This document shows, piece after piece, positions 22,641-33,919 of a stretch of 64,000 nt of DNA. The notes beneath the pieces were generated by a model, which saw nothing but the letters and a program-made list of their open reading frames with translations, did not search any database and had not been told where the DNA came from. Made by a program: the position numbers and the translations under genes. The stretch covers positions 75,133,460-75,197,459 of the forward strand of contig CM055317.2 of assembly GCA_029255685.2 (NCBI GenBank), given 5' to 3'. The DNA comes from Silene conica (taxonomy: Eukaryota; Streptophyta; Magnoliopsida; Caryophyllales; Caryophyllaceae). Position 1 is the first letter of the stretch. Each line of letters starts with the position of its first letter.

Positions 22641-23212
22641 ATGATTCTTTTTATATATATAAATATAGTATGTTTATTATCTTACTTCAATACATCTAAA
22701 TCACATATCACAATTTCTTTTAATAATCTATTTCTATATTATTAGCATCCTCTTCACTTCCCTCCTATTCACTTTCCTCGTCTTCATTTGCGCTTACACC
22801 GTCAAATCCATTGCCTCGCCAAATGTCTTTGACTATGTTTAGCTTAAATAACGTCTTATTTTTTGTTTCAATTTTAATAAAAGTCGTACGAGAATTATTG
22901 TGTGTAACTGTTAACCCGTGTATTTTTGTAAAATTCGACTATTCTTTTGTTAATAGTGACACTTTTGGGTATGGGTATTTGCTTAACTTTTTTGAACTTA
23001 TGTTTGCTTAACTTTTCTGAACTTATTTTTTGCTGAACTTAATTTAACTTATTTTTGCTGAACTTAACTTATATTTGCTGAATTTTTCTGAACTTAACTT
23101 AACTTATTTTTGTTGAACTTAACTTATTTTGCCTGAACTTTTCTAAACTTAACTTATTTTTGTTGAACTTAAATTAAATTAAGCAAAAATAAGTCTAAAA
23201 GAAAAGTGTCTA

Positions 23213-24350
23213 AGGTCCTGTTCTTTTGGACTTATTTTTGCTTAACTTAACTTAACTTGACTTATTTTTTCTGAATTTTTCTTAACTCAACTTATATTTG
23301 CTGAACTTAACTTATTTTTGCCGAACTTAACTTAACTTATTTTTTCTGAACTTAACTTAACTTATTTTTTCTGAACTTAACTTATTCTTGCTGAACTTTT
23401 CTGAACTTATTTTTGCTGAACTTAACTTAACTTATATTTGTCGAAGTCAACTTATATTACTTAACATTTATGAACTTAATTTTTCTGAACTTAACTTATA
23501 TGAGTTTAACTTTTTCGAACTAAATGAATATTAACTTAAATAATTAATATAAATAATAATAATAAAAATAATAGTATCTCGGCTACCCACCAATAATAGG
23601 ATGCAGGGCGCGGATGGCTGCGTACATTTTTACTGGGCTTAGCTTTGCTGTAGCTAAGGGGGTGGGAGCCCAGATTGTATCTCGGCTACCCACTAATTTT
23701 AGGTAAACTCTTATTTTGTTCCTTTTTATATGATAGTTGCGCGCATCCTTTCCTTACAAAAATAGTAATAATAATAATAGTAGTAGTTTCTTTTTATATA
23801 TATATATAAATATAATATGTTCATTATCTTATTTCAATACATAATTAAATAGTAAATCACATATCACAATTTTTTTAATAATTTATTTCTATATTATCAC
23901 TATTTTTTTAATATTCTATTTCTATATAAATATAGTATGCTCATTATCGTACGAGAATTATTGTGTGTAATTTTTAACCCGTGTATTTTTTGGAAAATCC
24001 GACTATTCTTTTGTTACTAGTGACACTTTTTGGTAATTAAAAAAAATGGTCGCACATGAGACGTTTGTACGGGAGAATTTGTGAAAATCTTAAATTTTAA
24101 AAAATTCGTCAATAATATAAACGAGTATGAGTATTTGCTTAACTTTTCTGAACTTATTTTTGCTTAACTTTTCTGAACTTATTTTTGCTGAACTTAACTT
24201 ATTTTTGCTGAACTTTTCTGAACTTATTTTTGCTGAACTTAACTTATTTTTTCTAAATTTAACTTTTTTTTGCTGAACTTTTATGAACTTAACTTTTTTT
24301 GTTGAACTTAATTTAAATTACGCAAAATAAGTGTAAAAGAACAGGGTCTA
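23213..24350. mobile_element. CTTAACTTAACTT-rich TIR-like element, copy B
   Basis: It begins AAGGTCCTGTTCTTTTGGAC and ends ...GTGTAAAAGAACAGGGTCTAA, an inverted pair. It is arranged head-to-tail directly after copy A with only CTAA at the junction. A unique 100-bp insertion lies inside at about 23580-23690 (see separate entry). Confidence 0.7.
23575..23700. repeat. Short GC-richer insertion flanked by a direct repeat
   Basis: GTATCTCGGCTACCCAC occurs at about 23574 and again at about 23677, bracketing roughly 100 bp that copy A lacks. That segment contains GATGCAGGGCGCGGATGGC and a hairpin CTTAGCTTTGCTGTAGCTAAG. It could be a short retroelement (SINE-like) or a small duplication. I do not recognise it. 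Confidence 0.5.
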
Positions 24351-24764
24351 AAGATCATAAATTTCTAATGTCTTAAGCCATTTTCACGCCACTTCCTTTT
24401 ACAATACAATTTTATAAAATACTTTGCATATTTTTTGAAAATTAACAAAACACGAGGGGCGAAAATTACTTTTCTAATTCCGTTAGTATAACGGAAACAT
24501 ATTGAGAGCTATAGAAATAGACCGCGCTATTCAAAATATTTGACAAAATCATCGAAAAAGCCCTACTAAAAATATGATTCGCCGATATGTGGTATTAGAT
24601 CATTTTCACATTCAATTTCATAATGTGAAAGTCTTAAGAAAATAGCTCAACGAAAGTGAAATTCACATGGAAATAGTAGATTGGTAAGATAGTGATACGT
24701 ACTAGAACGGATTTCACTATAAGGTCCAGTGTACGTATGTACTTTGGGTAAAAGTTAATAGTCG
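24351..24764. other. AT-rich intergenic stretch
   Basis: No gene seen. Confidence 0.3.
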
Positions 24765-24965
24765 GTCTCGTTGAAGACGGATATTATCGTAAATCGTTAA
24801 AAGCTGAAAATGAATATTGTCCTTTTTACAATATGACAAGTGGAAAAGTATGTGGGACCAGGGGTGTTCTTTATAATTTTCACTTAATTTGTCACTTGCA
24901 ATTATAAGAAGGACGGCACTTATCGTCTTTAACTCAACACGGATTGTGTCCGTCTTGATCAATGA
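24765..24965. repeat. MITE-like repeat with GACGGATA/TCCGTC ends
   Basis: TTGAAGACGGATATTATCG at the left and TTGTGTCCGTCTTGATCAA at the right are imperfect inverted ends around about 200 bp of non-coding sequence. The GACGGA/TCCGTC theme recurs at 49690-49850 and 61530-61785. Confidence 0.5.
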
Positions 24966-25617
24966 GAATGAGAATTTGTGAATAGTTAAAACAACAGATA
25001 CATTGAACATACAATAGGAAAATAATGCAAATTACAAATTTATAATAGTTCCATCTTTAGTCTTTGGGATATTGGACTACATTCTCCTCACCTATTTATG
25101 TAATTTATTGTACTACCAATAAAAAAAGATCAGTTTTTTTTCTGGTATATATAACTGTAGAGGATCTGAAATTCACCTACAATGAAATTATTGGTATTTG
25201 TTGCAAACTTGTGATGAATATGCCCGCGCAAATGAGACTTGCTGCCTTATAGTAAAACTCAGGAACTTTAAAACAAAACTCGAAAACTTTATATAATGTT
25301 CAAAATTACAAAACTGGTGGTAATACATTGAAAATATAATCCATTTACTACAAAAACTTTCCAGAGACAATCTCTCAGATCAATAATGTTATTGAGAAAT
25401 TCTAACGTGAGTACGTGTCAAGCCAAGGGAATTTACTTGATTTTTATTTTATATGTTATGTTTTCTATTAATTTAGTGATAAATGGTCTCTTAAGAGATT
25501 TTCTGCTTGAGTTTAGGGACTAGCACAAGAGTCTCATCTATCCAAATAAGATAATTTTAAGCCGTTTTATTTCTACGAAAAATTTATTTGTTATATTTTT
25601 TTTTTATCAACCCCTAG

Positions 25618-25990
25618 TTAGGTAGCACTAAAATGGACACGAACACGGATACGGACACGGACACGACACGGATACGGGACACGGCATCCCATCAAATTTA
25701 GGATACGGGACACGGCATTTAAATATAATAAAATATATATTTTATGGTTATAAATAACGTATAATTTTATTTTTATCATGAATATGAAGCTAAATCTAAA
25801 CAAGTAAATGTACAATTCGACCTTTACTATAACTAATTCTCATTTTTCCAACCAAACTCATATTTTAATCGATCTTTTTTGAAATTTTATTTCTCGTGCA
25901 AACTATAATATGTTTAGCCATGTGTCCAACGAGTGTCGGACACGGTTCAGACACAGAACGGCTAATAAGGAGAAGTCTCTGTGCTACCTA
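25618..25990. mobile_element. Small TIR element (TTAGGTAGCAC ends) with tandem ACGGACACG core
   Basis: TAGGTAGCAC at 25619 and GTGCTACCTA at 25981-25990 are perfect inverted ends. The flanks AACCCCTAG (25609-25617) and AATCCCTAG (25991-25999) match 8/9, like a 9-bp Mutator-type duplication. Inside, the left arm has repeated GGACACGG/GATACGG words and the right has GTGTCGGACACGG. No coding sequence. Confidence 0.65.
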
Positions 25991-25999
25991 AATCCCTAG

Positions 26000-27480
26000 C
26001 TAGACAAGTTCTTATTCGAAGTATCATTCTCTCATGTATATTGCCATCTTGCTACATGATACAAGGTGTGCCATATTTGTTAAGAGTTTGTCTTAACAAT
26101 AAATTGCAATTTTTTTAAAAGCTCGTTGAGCGTGTTTGCTGCAAAGTAGTTTTATGATGTATGACTTGTTAAAACATAAAAGGTTCCGGAAATAATGAGT
26201 GAGGATAAAATGTATTGGAAAAGATAATATACAGGTCAAATAGACAACCCGACAAGCTACCGTGAGTAATCGTTCTCGAGTCTCGATCCAAGCTTTAAAT
26301 CACGAGATGCATGTACGGGGTATACTCCTACTATTTATTGCAAGTTATTAATAGAAAAAAATGCATTTTCTTGTCTTCCATGAGTTTTTATTAGGCATAA
26401 CTCTTCTTGAAGTTGTACGGAGTATTTGTTTTGGAGTACTTAATTGTTTATTTATTTTTTATTTTTTAATTTGAAAAAGCCTTTGATGATCATTTCAATA
26501 CTTCTCCAATCAATTAAGTTATTTTTTTTTTGAAAAAGCCTTTGATGATCAATTCAATTCTCTCCACTTAAAGTGTACTGGTATTTGTTTTTGTGCATAT
26601 ATGTATATGTATTTTTTATGAGTTTATCACATCAAATTTTAGTTTTTTGAGCATATGTCAATTTTTTTTGAGCTTATTAAAGATTATGAATTAGATTTTA
26701 ATTTTTGTCCGTCAAAACTCAAATTTAACTAAGGTTATCTCTAATATTTTTGATTTTTATTATTGTAAATTTTTGAATTTAATGTTTAAGTAATCGAACT
26801 CAGAAATTATATAGCATAGGCGTATTTAGAGGGGTGCAGGGGATGCACTCGCACCCCCTTTGATCAAAAATAAGTATTATTTTGTGTATTAATAGACATA
26901 TTAACTATGTTGGTCTAGTGATTTGGTGTAAGTTTTTCATGTCTAAGGTCAAGCAAGGTTTAATACTTCTATTAAACAATTTTTGTTCAATGTCTTTTTT
27001 ACTATTTGTTTTATTTATATTTTTTCCAATCACACAATAAACTATATTGCTAGAACCAAATTTTTATTATATACATAATTTCGCAATTTTCGTAATGTCG
27101 TTAATTTTCCGTACCCTCTTCCAATGAGTCCTAAATACACTTCTGTTATATAGTAAAACTCATAATTCAAAACAAAATTCAAAAACTTTATTTTAATACT
27201 AAAAAAATGTACAACTGATGATAGTATATGAGATATATAATCCACTTATTACAACAAAAGTTTTTTTCCTCTCCCATCATTATTCCAACATTTATTTTCG
27301 ATTTTATATGTCATATTAATTAAATAGGGTCTCTCTCCAATATCCCTCTTCACTAATTTGTACTATAAACTCTTCTTTCATTTTAAATCGAATACCATTT
27401 TGACAAAAAAAAATTTAAAATTTAACACGTAATAGTTGAAATTAATGATAAAATTCTCGTTTTTTACAAGATAAAAAACT
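26000..27480. other. AT-rich non-coding stretch with TTGAGC repeats
   Basis: No supported gene is present. 26465-26560 contains an imperfect direct repeat (AAAAAGCCTTTGATGATCA twice). 26625-26830 has TTTTTTGAGCTTATTAAAG and AATTAGATTTTAATTTTT words that recur at 43960-44350 in the MADS gene intron 2. 26818-26870 (GGCGTATTTAGAGGGGTGCA) looks like the edge of another repeat. Confidence 0.4.
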
Positions 27481-28150
27481 ATTGATTATATTTCAAGCAT
27501 TGTCCGCCAATACAGCCTCACAATTTCGCCCATCTTTCATAGCTAGATATAACCGTGTACGTGGTTGTACATTTGTAAAACGTATAAATAAAGAAAAGAT
27601 GATGGAAAATGTGGTCCGATTACTAAAAATTGTAGAGCGTTTATTTGCATACGATAAATGTACATGATTCTGGGTCACAAATTGAAATTATCTTGCTCTA
27701 ATGGTGGAGCGTGTGTTTGTACATCCGAGACGAATCATAAATTGACACGGTCTAAATTAGGGAGGATCTGACTTAATGGAATATGTGGTCCGATGACTAA
27801 AATGATCGAGTGTATGTTTGTACATTCGGATGAAGGTATAAGTTTACTAATAAAACTATCCTATACTCAATATTTATATTTTAATTTGTATGTGGTCCGA
27901 TGACTAAATGGAATAAATGGTCCGATGACTAAAATGGTAGAGCTTGTGTTTGTACATTTGAGTAAAGTTATAAATTTATTGAAAAAAGTATCTTACTCTC
28001 AAAACTTTATATTTGAATTTGTATGTGGTCCGATTAAATGGAATATATGGTCCAATGACTAAAATTAAAGAGCGTTGAATAGTATATTCAGCCATTTGGG
28101 TCGAGTCATAAATTAACAGAGTCTATACTACTAACCCGACCCGTATTCGA
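27480..28150. repeat. Degenerate tandem array, GTGGTCCGATGACTAAA units
   Basis: A unit of about 110-170 bp recurs about four times, with anchors GTGGTCCGAT near 27611, 27784, 27891 and 28022. Each is followed by ATGACTAAAAT, AGAGCGTGTGTTTGTACAT-like text and a less conserved AT-rich part. A secondary short copy (ATATGGTCCAATGACTAAAA) sits within some units. No coding potential. Confidence 0.65.
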
Positions 28151-28412
28151 CCCTATTGAGTATTGAGTTTAGAAGAAAATTCGACCCTAGCTTAAAAAGT
28201 TTTTAATTTTGCAAACTATTATTATTATATAAATATAAATTCATTTATGAAATTATATTCTTCTTTCTCACAAATGCATGTGATTTATTTACAGTAGTGG
28301 AGCAATAAATTGAATTAAGTGGAAGCGAAAAGTAATGAGTCGAGGAAAATTTTATAAAATGGAAATTTTACTAAAAGAATTTAAAAAATTTCGACTAATT
28401 TATGGTATAAGT

Positions 28413-29468
28413 TGTAACACCCTTTCTTTATAGATGTTGAGTTGTGAACCAACTCGGTCGAGTATGAGTTACTCGGCCGAGTAGGTCACACCCGGCCGAG
28501 TAAGTCGTACTCGGCCGAGTGATGTGTTTTTCCAGACGTCAGACCGCAGTAATTATATAAGTTAAACCGAGGTTAAAACCTCATTTATCCAAAACAGAAC
28601 AAAACCCTAATCCCTTCCCTTACCCCTTTCAAATCCTTCAAGAGTGTTTAGAGAAGGTTTAGATGCGTCGATCATCTAGCTAACCCGTATAATACCACGT
28701 AAGTGTTCTCCTATCGTAATTATATCATAGTTTGTGGTTGTTTAGTGAGTAATCCATATTTATATAATCCTTAGGAGGAGGATTCGTAGAGGAGCGTTGG
28801 TAGGAGGATTGTGCTTTCCATACCGCTATATTTGTTGTTGCGGTCGGGTTTCCTTACTCAGTTTATGTATAATATTGATTTTGACGATACCGTCGTATTA
28901 TCTGATATCACTGCGTTAGTTATTGTATGTCTATTGAGATTTGGAAGGTAATGTGTGGGGCCGTTGCGGGAAACGAATCTCCCTCCTATGATCGCTCTTC
29001 GTGGGACCCGCCACGGAGAGGATGTGCACATTAATGGTCTAGGTACTCCTTACTGCGGTAAGTGGGGGAATTGGTGTGGGGCTAAAGGCCACCACGGATG
29101 TTGTGTGACAGTGATATCAATTATTGGTGATTATCAGATTGTGGTTTATGTTATTGTTTTGTGATCGTCTTATTGCAACAGTTTCTGACGCTTGTAGTTT
29201 GTTGCATTGTGATGATTCATGTAATGGTGAGCAGATTCTCAGGTTCGTAGATATTGATGCTTGCTAGCTCGGGGAGGATGAGAATCACGCAGTCATACAG
29301 TGTCTTGATAGTTATCTAGGTTCCGCAGACAGTTTCATTTTATGTTTGGTTACCAGACGGTTGCTTTCAGTTTGTTTATCTTGATATTATGCATCAGGAA
29401 ACTGAGATGGTAATGTCCTCATAGTCTGATGGTCCTACCTAAAGGTCTTGGATTATGAGGGTGTTACG
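28413..29468 (+). mobile_element. LTR (gypsy/TRIM-like) with TGTAACACCC ends
   Basis: It starts TGTAACACCC and ends GGGTGTTACG, inverted ends except for the last base. A TATATAA motif lies near 28554. 28451-28523 carries four CTCGGCCGAGT-type palindromes in tandem. A primer-binding site for tRNA-iMet follows 2 bp downstream at 29471. About 145 bp later a second TGTAACACCC starts at 29616, but its sequence differs from the first. This is therefore a remnant or chimera, not a pair of identical LTRs. No gag-pol is visible. Confidence 0.65.
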
Positions 29469-29470
29469 AA

Positions 29471-29482
29471 TGGTATCAGAGC
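29471..29482 (+). other. Primer-binding site, tRNA-iMet type
   Basis: TGGTATCAGAGC, the standard plant retrotransposon primer site complementary to the 3' end of initiator methionine tRNA. It sits 2 bp after the LTR end. Confidence 0.8.
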
Positions 29483-29615
29483 GAACCTGCGACCGTGTGG
29501 TGACCCTGTGGTCGGGAGTACCCGGGTCACCAACCTAGCGGGGAAAGATTCTGGGCTTGGCTACGATCAAGTTTAAGGCACAACGAGGACGTTGTGTGCA
29601 TTAAGTTGGGGAGTT

Positions 29616-29860
29616 TGTAACACCCCAAGAGTACGAGAGGAGAGTTGTCCCACATGGGAAAAATATGAGATTGTGTGGAGATTTGTCCCACATCGATAGA
29701 ATGTGAGATTTGTGATATGTTTATAATAGCTTACAACCACCACTTAGTAACAAGGTCTTGTACTTTTGGGCTTAAGTGAGGACATTTAAAGGGCCCAAAA
29801 GTGCACACCCATCTTATTGGGTTTGTGTTACGACGGTGACGGGTCGGGTTCTTATAAGTC
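29616..29860 (+). mobile_element. Second LTR-like/TRIM-like segment
   Basis: It begins TGTAACACCCC after a purine-rich AAGTTGGGGAGTT that could be a polypurine tract. It includes two TTGTCCCACAT motifs in an internal repeat (29645-29695) and ends around GGGTTTGTGTTAC. It has no resemblance to 28413-29468 beyond the first 10 bases. I infer a different TRIM or LARD joined to the first LTR. Confidence 0.45.
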
Positions 29861-30132
29861 AAAAGTAATAAGTACAAGCGTATGATACTTTTGAAAGTTT
29901 TTCTTTTTTTGATATAGCGGTATTGATACCTGACTCCTCTCAGGTTACCTTTATTTACTATTTAAATTTTATTTTATATGACAATATTGCATTACTTGTT
30001 TAACTTACATACTCCCTCCGTCCCGGTCATTTGTTATCTATTGTGTTCTACACAAAGACCAAGGAAAGGTTGAAAAGTACACAAAAGAAACATTAAATAA
30101 AGAACAAGAGACTCACTTGCACAATAATTAAA

Positions 30133-30962
30133 GGGTTTTTTGTCTAACACCACCTTTAAAAAACTTTTTCTTCCAAACACCACCTTTAAAAAAATAATTT
30201 GTCAAACACCACCTTTAATAAAATTTTTTTTGTCAAACACCACATTTTGGCCAAAGTTTCAGCGTTTGTGATACGGTGACTTTCAGTCGATGTTTGAGAT
30301 AGCAAACGAGGTCGGTTTAGAGTGTTTTTGAACTCGTTGGAAAGGTGGGAGTACAGGCTTTCCAATGGTTGTCAACACGGTGGTCAAAGATGTCCTTATG
30401 TAGGGTACATTGATGTATAAAGTAAGGTTTGTTAGAGAAATAGCCAGAAATTTGTAGTTTACAACGAGTTGTTAGAGGGGTTTTCAAGGGTCTTTAAATG
30501 AGGTTATGATGTTTGGTTTGATTTGAAATTTGGTATATGGGTTGAGGGAAGGGCAAGGTATGTCACAGTTGTGTTCACTGTGGTGGTCGTTGGTGCAAGT
30601 GGGGGTTCAACGGGAGTGAATTAACCCACGAAAATCCTATTTCAACTTCATTAACCCTATGTAACTAGCCTTACTTTACACATCAATCTACCCCACATAA
30701 GGACACTTTTGACCACCGTGTTGACAGCCGTTGGAAAGCCTGTAGTCCCACCTTTCCAACGAGTTCAAAAACACTCTAGACCGACCTTGTTTGCTATCTC
30801 AAACATCGACTGAAAGTCACGACATCACAAACGCTGAAGCTTTGCCCAAAATGTGGTGTTTGACAAAAAAAAATTATTAAAGGTAGTGTTTGACAAATTA
30901 TTTTTTTAAAGGTGCTGTTTGGAAGAAAAAGTTTTTTAAAGGTGGTGTTAGACAAAAAACCC
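30133..30962. mobile_element. Foldback/Mutator-like element with ~300-bp inverted arms
   Basis: It starts GGGTTTTTTGTCTAACACCA and ends with the reverse complement. The left arm (to about 30440) pairs with the right arm (from about 30655), including repeated AACACCACCTTTAAA units at the tips. The left flank ATAATTAAA (30124-30132) equals the right flank ATAA (30963-30966) plus TTAAA (31567-31571) once the Helitron is removed. This is a perfect 9-bp duplication, as in Mutator-like elements. The ~200-bp loop shows no gene. Confidence 0.88.
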
Positions 30963-30966
30963 ATAA

Positions 30967-31566
30967 TCTCTATATTATAAAAAGAATAGAATTTCAAGCA
31001 TTTTCATTGGTTGTTGATTTTTATAAAATTTTTTTATTAATATTAATGTAGGGTCCCCCATGATCCTCAAACTAATTAATTACCCTCTTTCTTCCTTTCA
31101 TTTTTTATTAATTCAATAATTCTTTACTTCTTAATTCAATAAATTGTAAAATTATTAAAATTAATTAACTTTTAAAAATCATTAAATTTAATGAACTCTT
31201 ATTTTTAAAAAACGAACAAGTAAATAACCGAGAGAATACACTGAGATAATGTTACTATTGTTCATCGTATAACGAGTATTATTCACTGTATAATTACCAT
31301 TTTTTTAATTACATATTTACCCCTACAACAAAGATAAACAACAAAATAAAAAATTTATATAAATAGAGTTGAAAAACGGATAGCAAATTTTTCCAAAGGT
31401 ATTATATTTTGATCACATACTTTATATCAAATTAAACGAGCCCAATAAATGAAAAAAAATACATATATAATATAAAAATAATATTAAAAACATACCTCTT
31501 TTTAATTTAGAATTTTCAATTTAATAAAATTAAACCCGTGCATTATTTGCACGGGCGTAAAACTAG
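30967..31566 (+). mobile_element. Non-autonomous Helitron, 600 bp
   Basis: The 5' end is TCTCTATATTATAAAAAGAA. The 3' end is CCCGTGCATTATTTGCACGGG hairpin, CGTAAAACTAG, then T. The host bases are A on the left and T on the right. Both boundaries are independently confirmed because removing exactly 30967-31566 restores a perfect 9-bp duplication for the neighbouring foldback element. Its ends match the Helitron at 57339-58426 closely. Confidence 0.92.
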
Positions 31567-31683
31567 TTAAATAAAGAACACTTGACTCACTTGCCCCAAC
31601 TTACCCTATTTAGAAATAGATAACAATTCATTGATACACCCATTTAAAGAAATAGATAACAAATAACCGGGACGGAGGGAGTA

Positions 31684-32435
31684 TTTACCATTAATATCAT
31701 ATGTTTCCAAGTCATTTCTTGGACTATAATGAAATTAATATATTAAGTGACACATTTACTGCTCTCGCTATTAATATTATCTTCCCGACATCCATTGTTA
31801 AAACGATTACATATTTACATACACTACTCTTGCAACTATTATTATTTCTTTGACAGGTGCTGCTAATTTTACGATTAAATTCACTATTTCCATTAATTTT
31901 ATCAAAATTATATATTTAAATAAATAAAATATTTTTCTTCAATTGACTGGTTAGCTAATTTCTTCGTCATACTAATCCCTCGTTGTTATACTATTATTAT
32001 TACTTTTATTATATTCGTTATTACTAATATTACTTTCACTAGTCTCGTTGTTACCGGCTACCTCTATTTATCATTTGAATTTTATTTTTTTATGAAATAA
32101 AACAACATTAAATTTAGCCTTTAAACATTTAATATTGTTACTTTCACTAACTCATACAGTTGCTTTTAATATTCTCGATGTCGTTAATTACTTTCAGATT
32201 AATATTTAAATTACAATTTTATTATTAAATGATAAAATTATCTAAAATTGATTCTTAATTGTATGTGTAATTTAAAGTAGTTCAACTTATAAATTATTTA
32301 CTAATTCAAATATAATAAAATAAATCTTATTTTGATAAAATTTGCGCCTAATGTTTTTGTTGTGAATTTATGCTTAAATTTGTGTCGAAGACGGATTAAA
32401 CTAACTGTCTTATTAAGACTTGTTTTCTTAGTTTA
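31684..32435. other. AT-rich intergenic stretch
   Basis: No gene or repeat boundary recognised. Confidence 0.3.
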
Positions 32436-33000
32436 TTTATGGTAGAAGAACTTGAATTAGATTAGAAAATTATTGTATTAGTTTTCTAACAGTCTTTGGT
32501 GTCTAATTCTAGGTTAATTAAGACAAAGATGAGAGAGCTTTGAGAGCACAATAATGAGGGTTAATTTGCGAGGTTTCTTCCGAAGAAGAAAACTCAATTT
32601 GTCTAGAGCTCCATTATTTTATTGGTGTTCGTTTGTCTTTGAAGATCGGAGGAGTTTGTTTAGATGTTGGTTGACCTCAAAATAATTTGTCCTCCGTCTT
32701 ATTTGGGTAGTCTCTTTTGTTCCTTTTGAGACTACCATACTTGTTGGTAGAATAAGGTATACTTCTGGCTCATATTGAGCGCGTGTGTATCAATCTACTG
32801 TTGTAGTATTTTCTCTATTACAGTTAAGTTTGATCTCCTCGCAGGGTGGACGTAGCCATTTTTCTGGTGAACCACGTAAACCTTTGTATCAACTTTATTT
32901 ATATTCGTTATTTATTATTCTTATCACCTTAAACTATTTGGATCACGGGACACCTCCGTTACAACAGTTTTATATTCACATTTATTATGAACTTAACTCT
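32436..33000 (+). mobile_element. Probable copia-type LTR remnant
   Basis: The phrase GGTGGACGTAGCCATTTTTC followed by GTGAACCACGTAAACC at 32845-32882 is the conserved R-U5 text of many plant Ty1/copia LTRs. The ~90-codon open frame over it (32785-33057) is therefore not a gene. LTR termini and target duplication were not located and no primer site follows. Confidence 0.5.
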
Positions 33001-33025
33001 GACGCGTGGATTAGATTTTTAATCC

Positions 33026-33457
33026 TAAGACCATCCCCAAGCAGAAGATCGCCTTAATCGGGTCACCAACATATTAACCCTTAATCTCACTTTATTTATC
33101 TTGACCCAGTTATACCCTCCCAAGCAGAAGGTCACGACCTAGGTCACCAACCCAATCAATTTTCACTTTCTAACCTTTCCAATCATTTTTTACACTCTCT
33201 ATCCCACAAAACATCTTTCTTACTCTTTTAATTATTATTATTTACAAAATATTAAAAACAAGTTATATTGTAAACCAATCATGTGTTGCCATGTGGAAGG
33301 TCACCAAATGGTGATACTCTTCTTGTTCAGGGTCACCAATTGACCCCGACTTATTCAAGGTCGAGCTAATTATCGTCTAAGGTCATGTTAATTAGGTAAT
33401 TAAGGCGACCCAACAAGGTCGCGACCCGGTTGACGACCTTGCTTGGGGATGGTCTAA
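33026..33457. mobile_element. Tourist-like MITE, copy 2
   Basis: TAA duplication at 33026-33028 and 33455-33457. Ends GACCATCCCCAAGC and GCTTGGGGATGGTC. Same orientation as copy 1. About 1.4 kb upstream of the MADS start codon. Confidence 0.82.
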
Positions 33458-33590
33458 ATCAACGGGTCATTTTGAATTTAGATAAATTAGATAGTTGGTC
33501 AAGATCTTGATATCTTGCTCTTAACCCTGAAAAAGTGTTGGTTCAATCTTACGGGTCAGGCTAAAATTTAACACGTCTACCTGAGCATCC

Positions 33591-33919
33591 CTAAGTAAAG
33601 TTAATTGGTAGGTCAATTGCTTGCTTGGGTCAAGTTAGTTACAATTAATAGAAAATTAGGATTAACCCAAGGGGGTTGAGAGTCAATTTGTGACCCAAGG
33701 TGGAGTAAATTGACTCATCTATTGACCCCTTATGTGACAAATTCTCATTGGTTATAAATTAGAAAAAGAAAAAAAAGAAAAGAAAAACTATGTTATTGAC
33801 TCGATTAAATCGACCTTTTGCTTGAGAGGGTAAAAGAGGGTCAATGTCAATAAGGTGAGATTAAGAATTAATATGTTATTGACTCGATTAAATCGACATT
33901 TTGCTTGGGGATGGTCTTA
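33591..33919. mobile_element. Tourist-like MITE, copy 3, opposite orientation
   Basis: The right end GCTTGGGGATGGTCTTA is intact. The left end is degraded (GAGCATCCCTAAG). It is inverted relative to copy 2, so the two could pair in a read-through transcript. Confidence 0.75.

Larger units (their letters stand above)
20769..23212. mobile_element. CTTAACTTAACTT-rich TIR-like element, copy A, split by a LINE
   Basis: The left end AAGGTCTTGTTCTTTTGGGC and right end (reverse complement TTAGACACTTTTCTTTTAGA) are related inverted termini. The interior is a degenerate minisatellite of CTTATTTTTGCTGAACTTAA units. Its core, with ATCACATATCACAATTT and CGACTATTCTTTTGTTA, matches copy B. The LINE at 20791-22300 interrupts the first 20 bp or so. 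I cannot assign a superfamily. Confidence 0.65.
30010..31683. mobile_element. Stowaway-like MITE hosting a foldback element and a Helitron
   Basis: The ends TACTCCCTCCGTCCCGGTCA (30010) and GACCGGGACGGAGGGAGTA-like sequence (to 31683) are inverted repeats with TA duplications. After removing 30133-30962 and the Helitron 30967-31566, about 240 bp remain, a normal MITE size. Confidence 0.85.
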
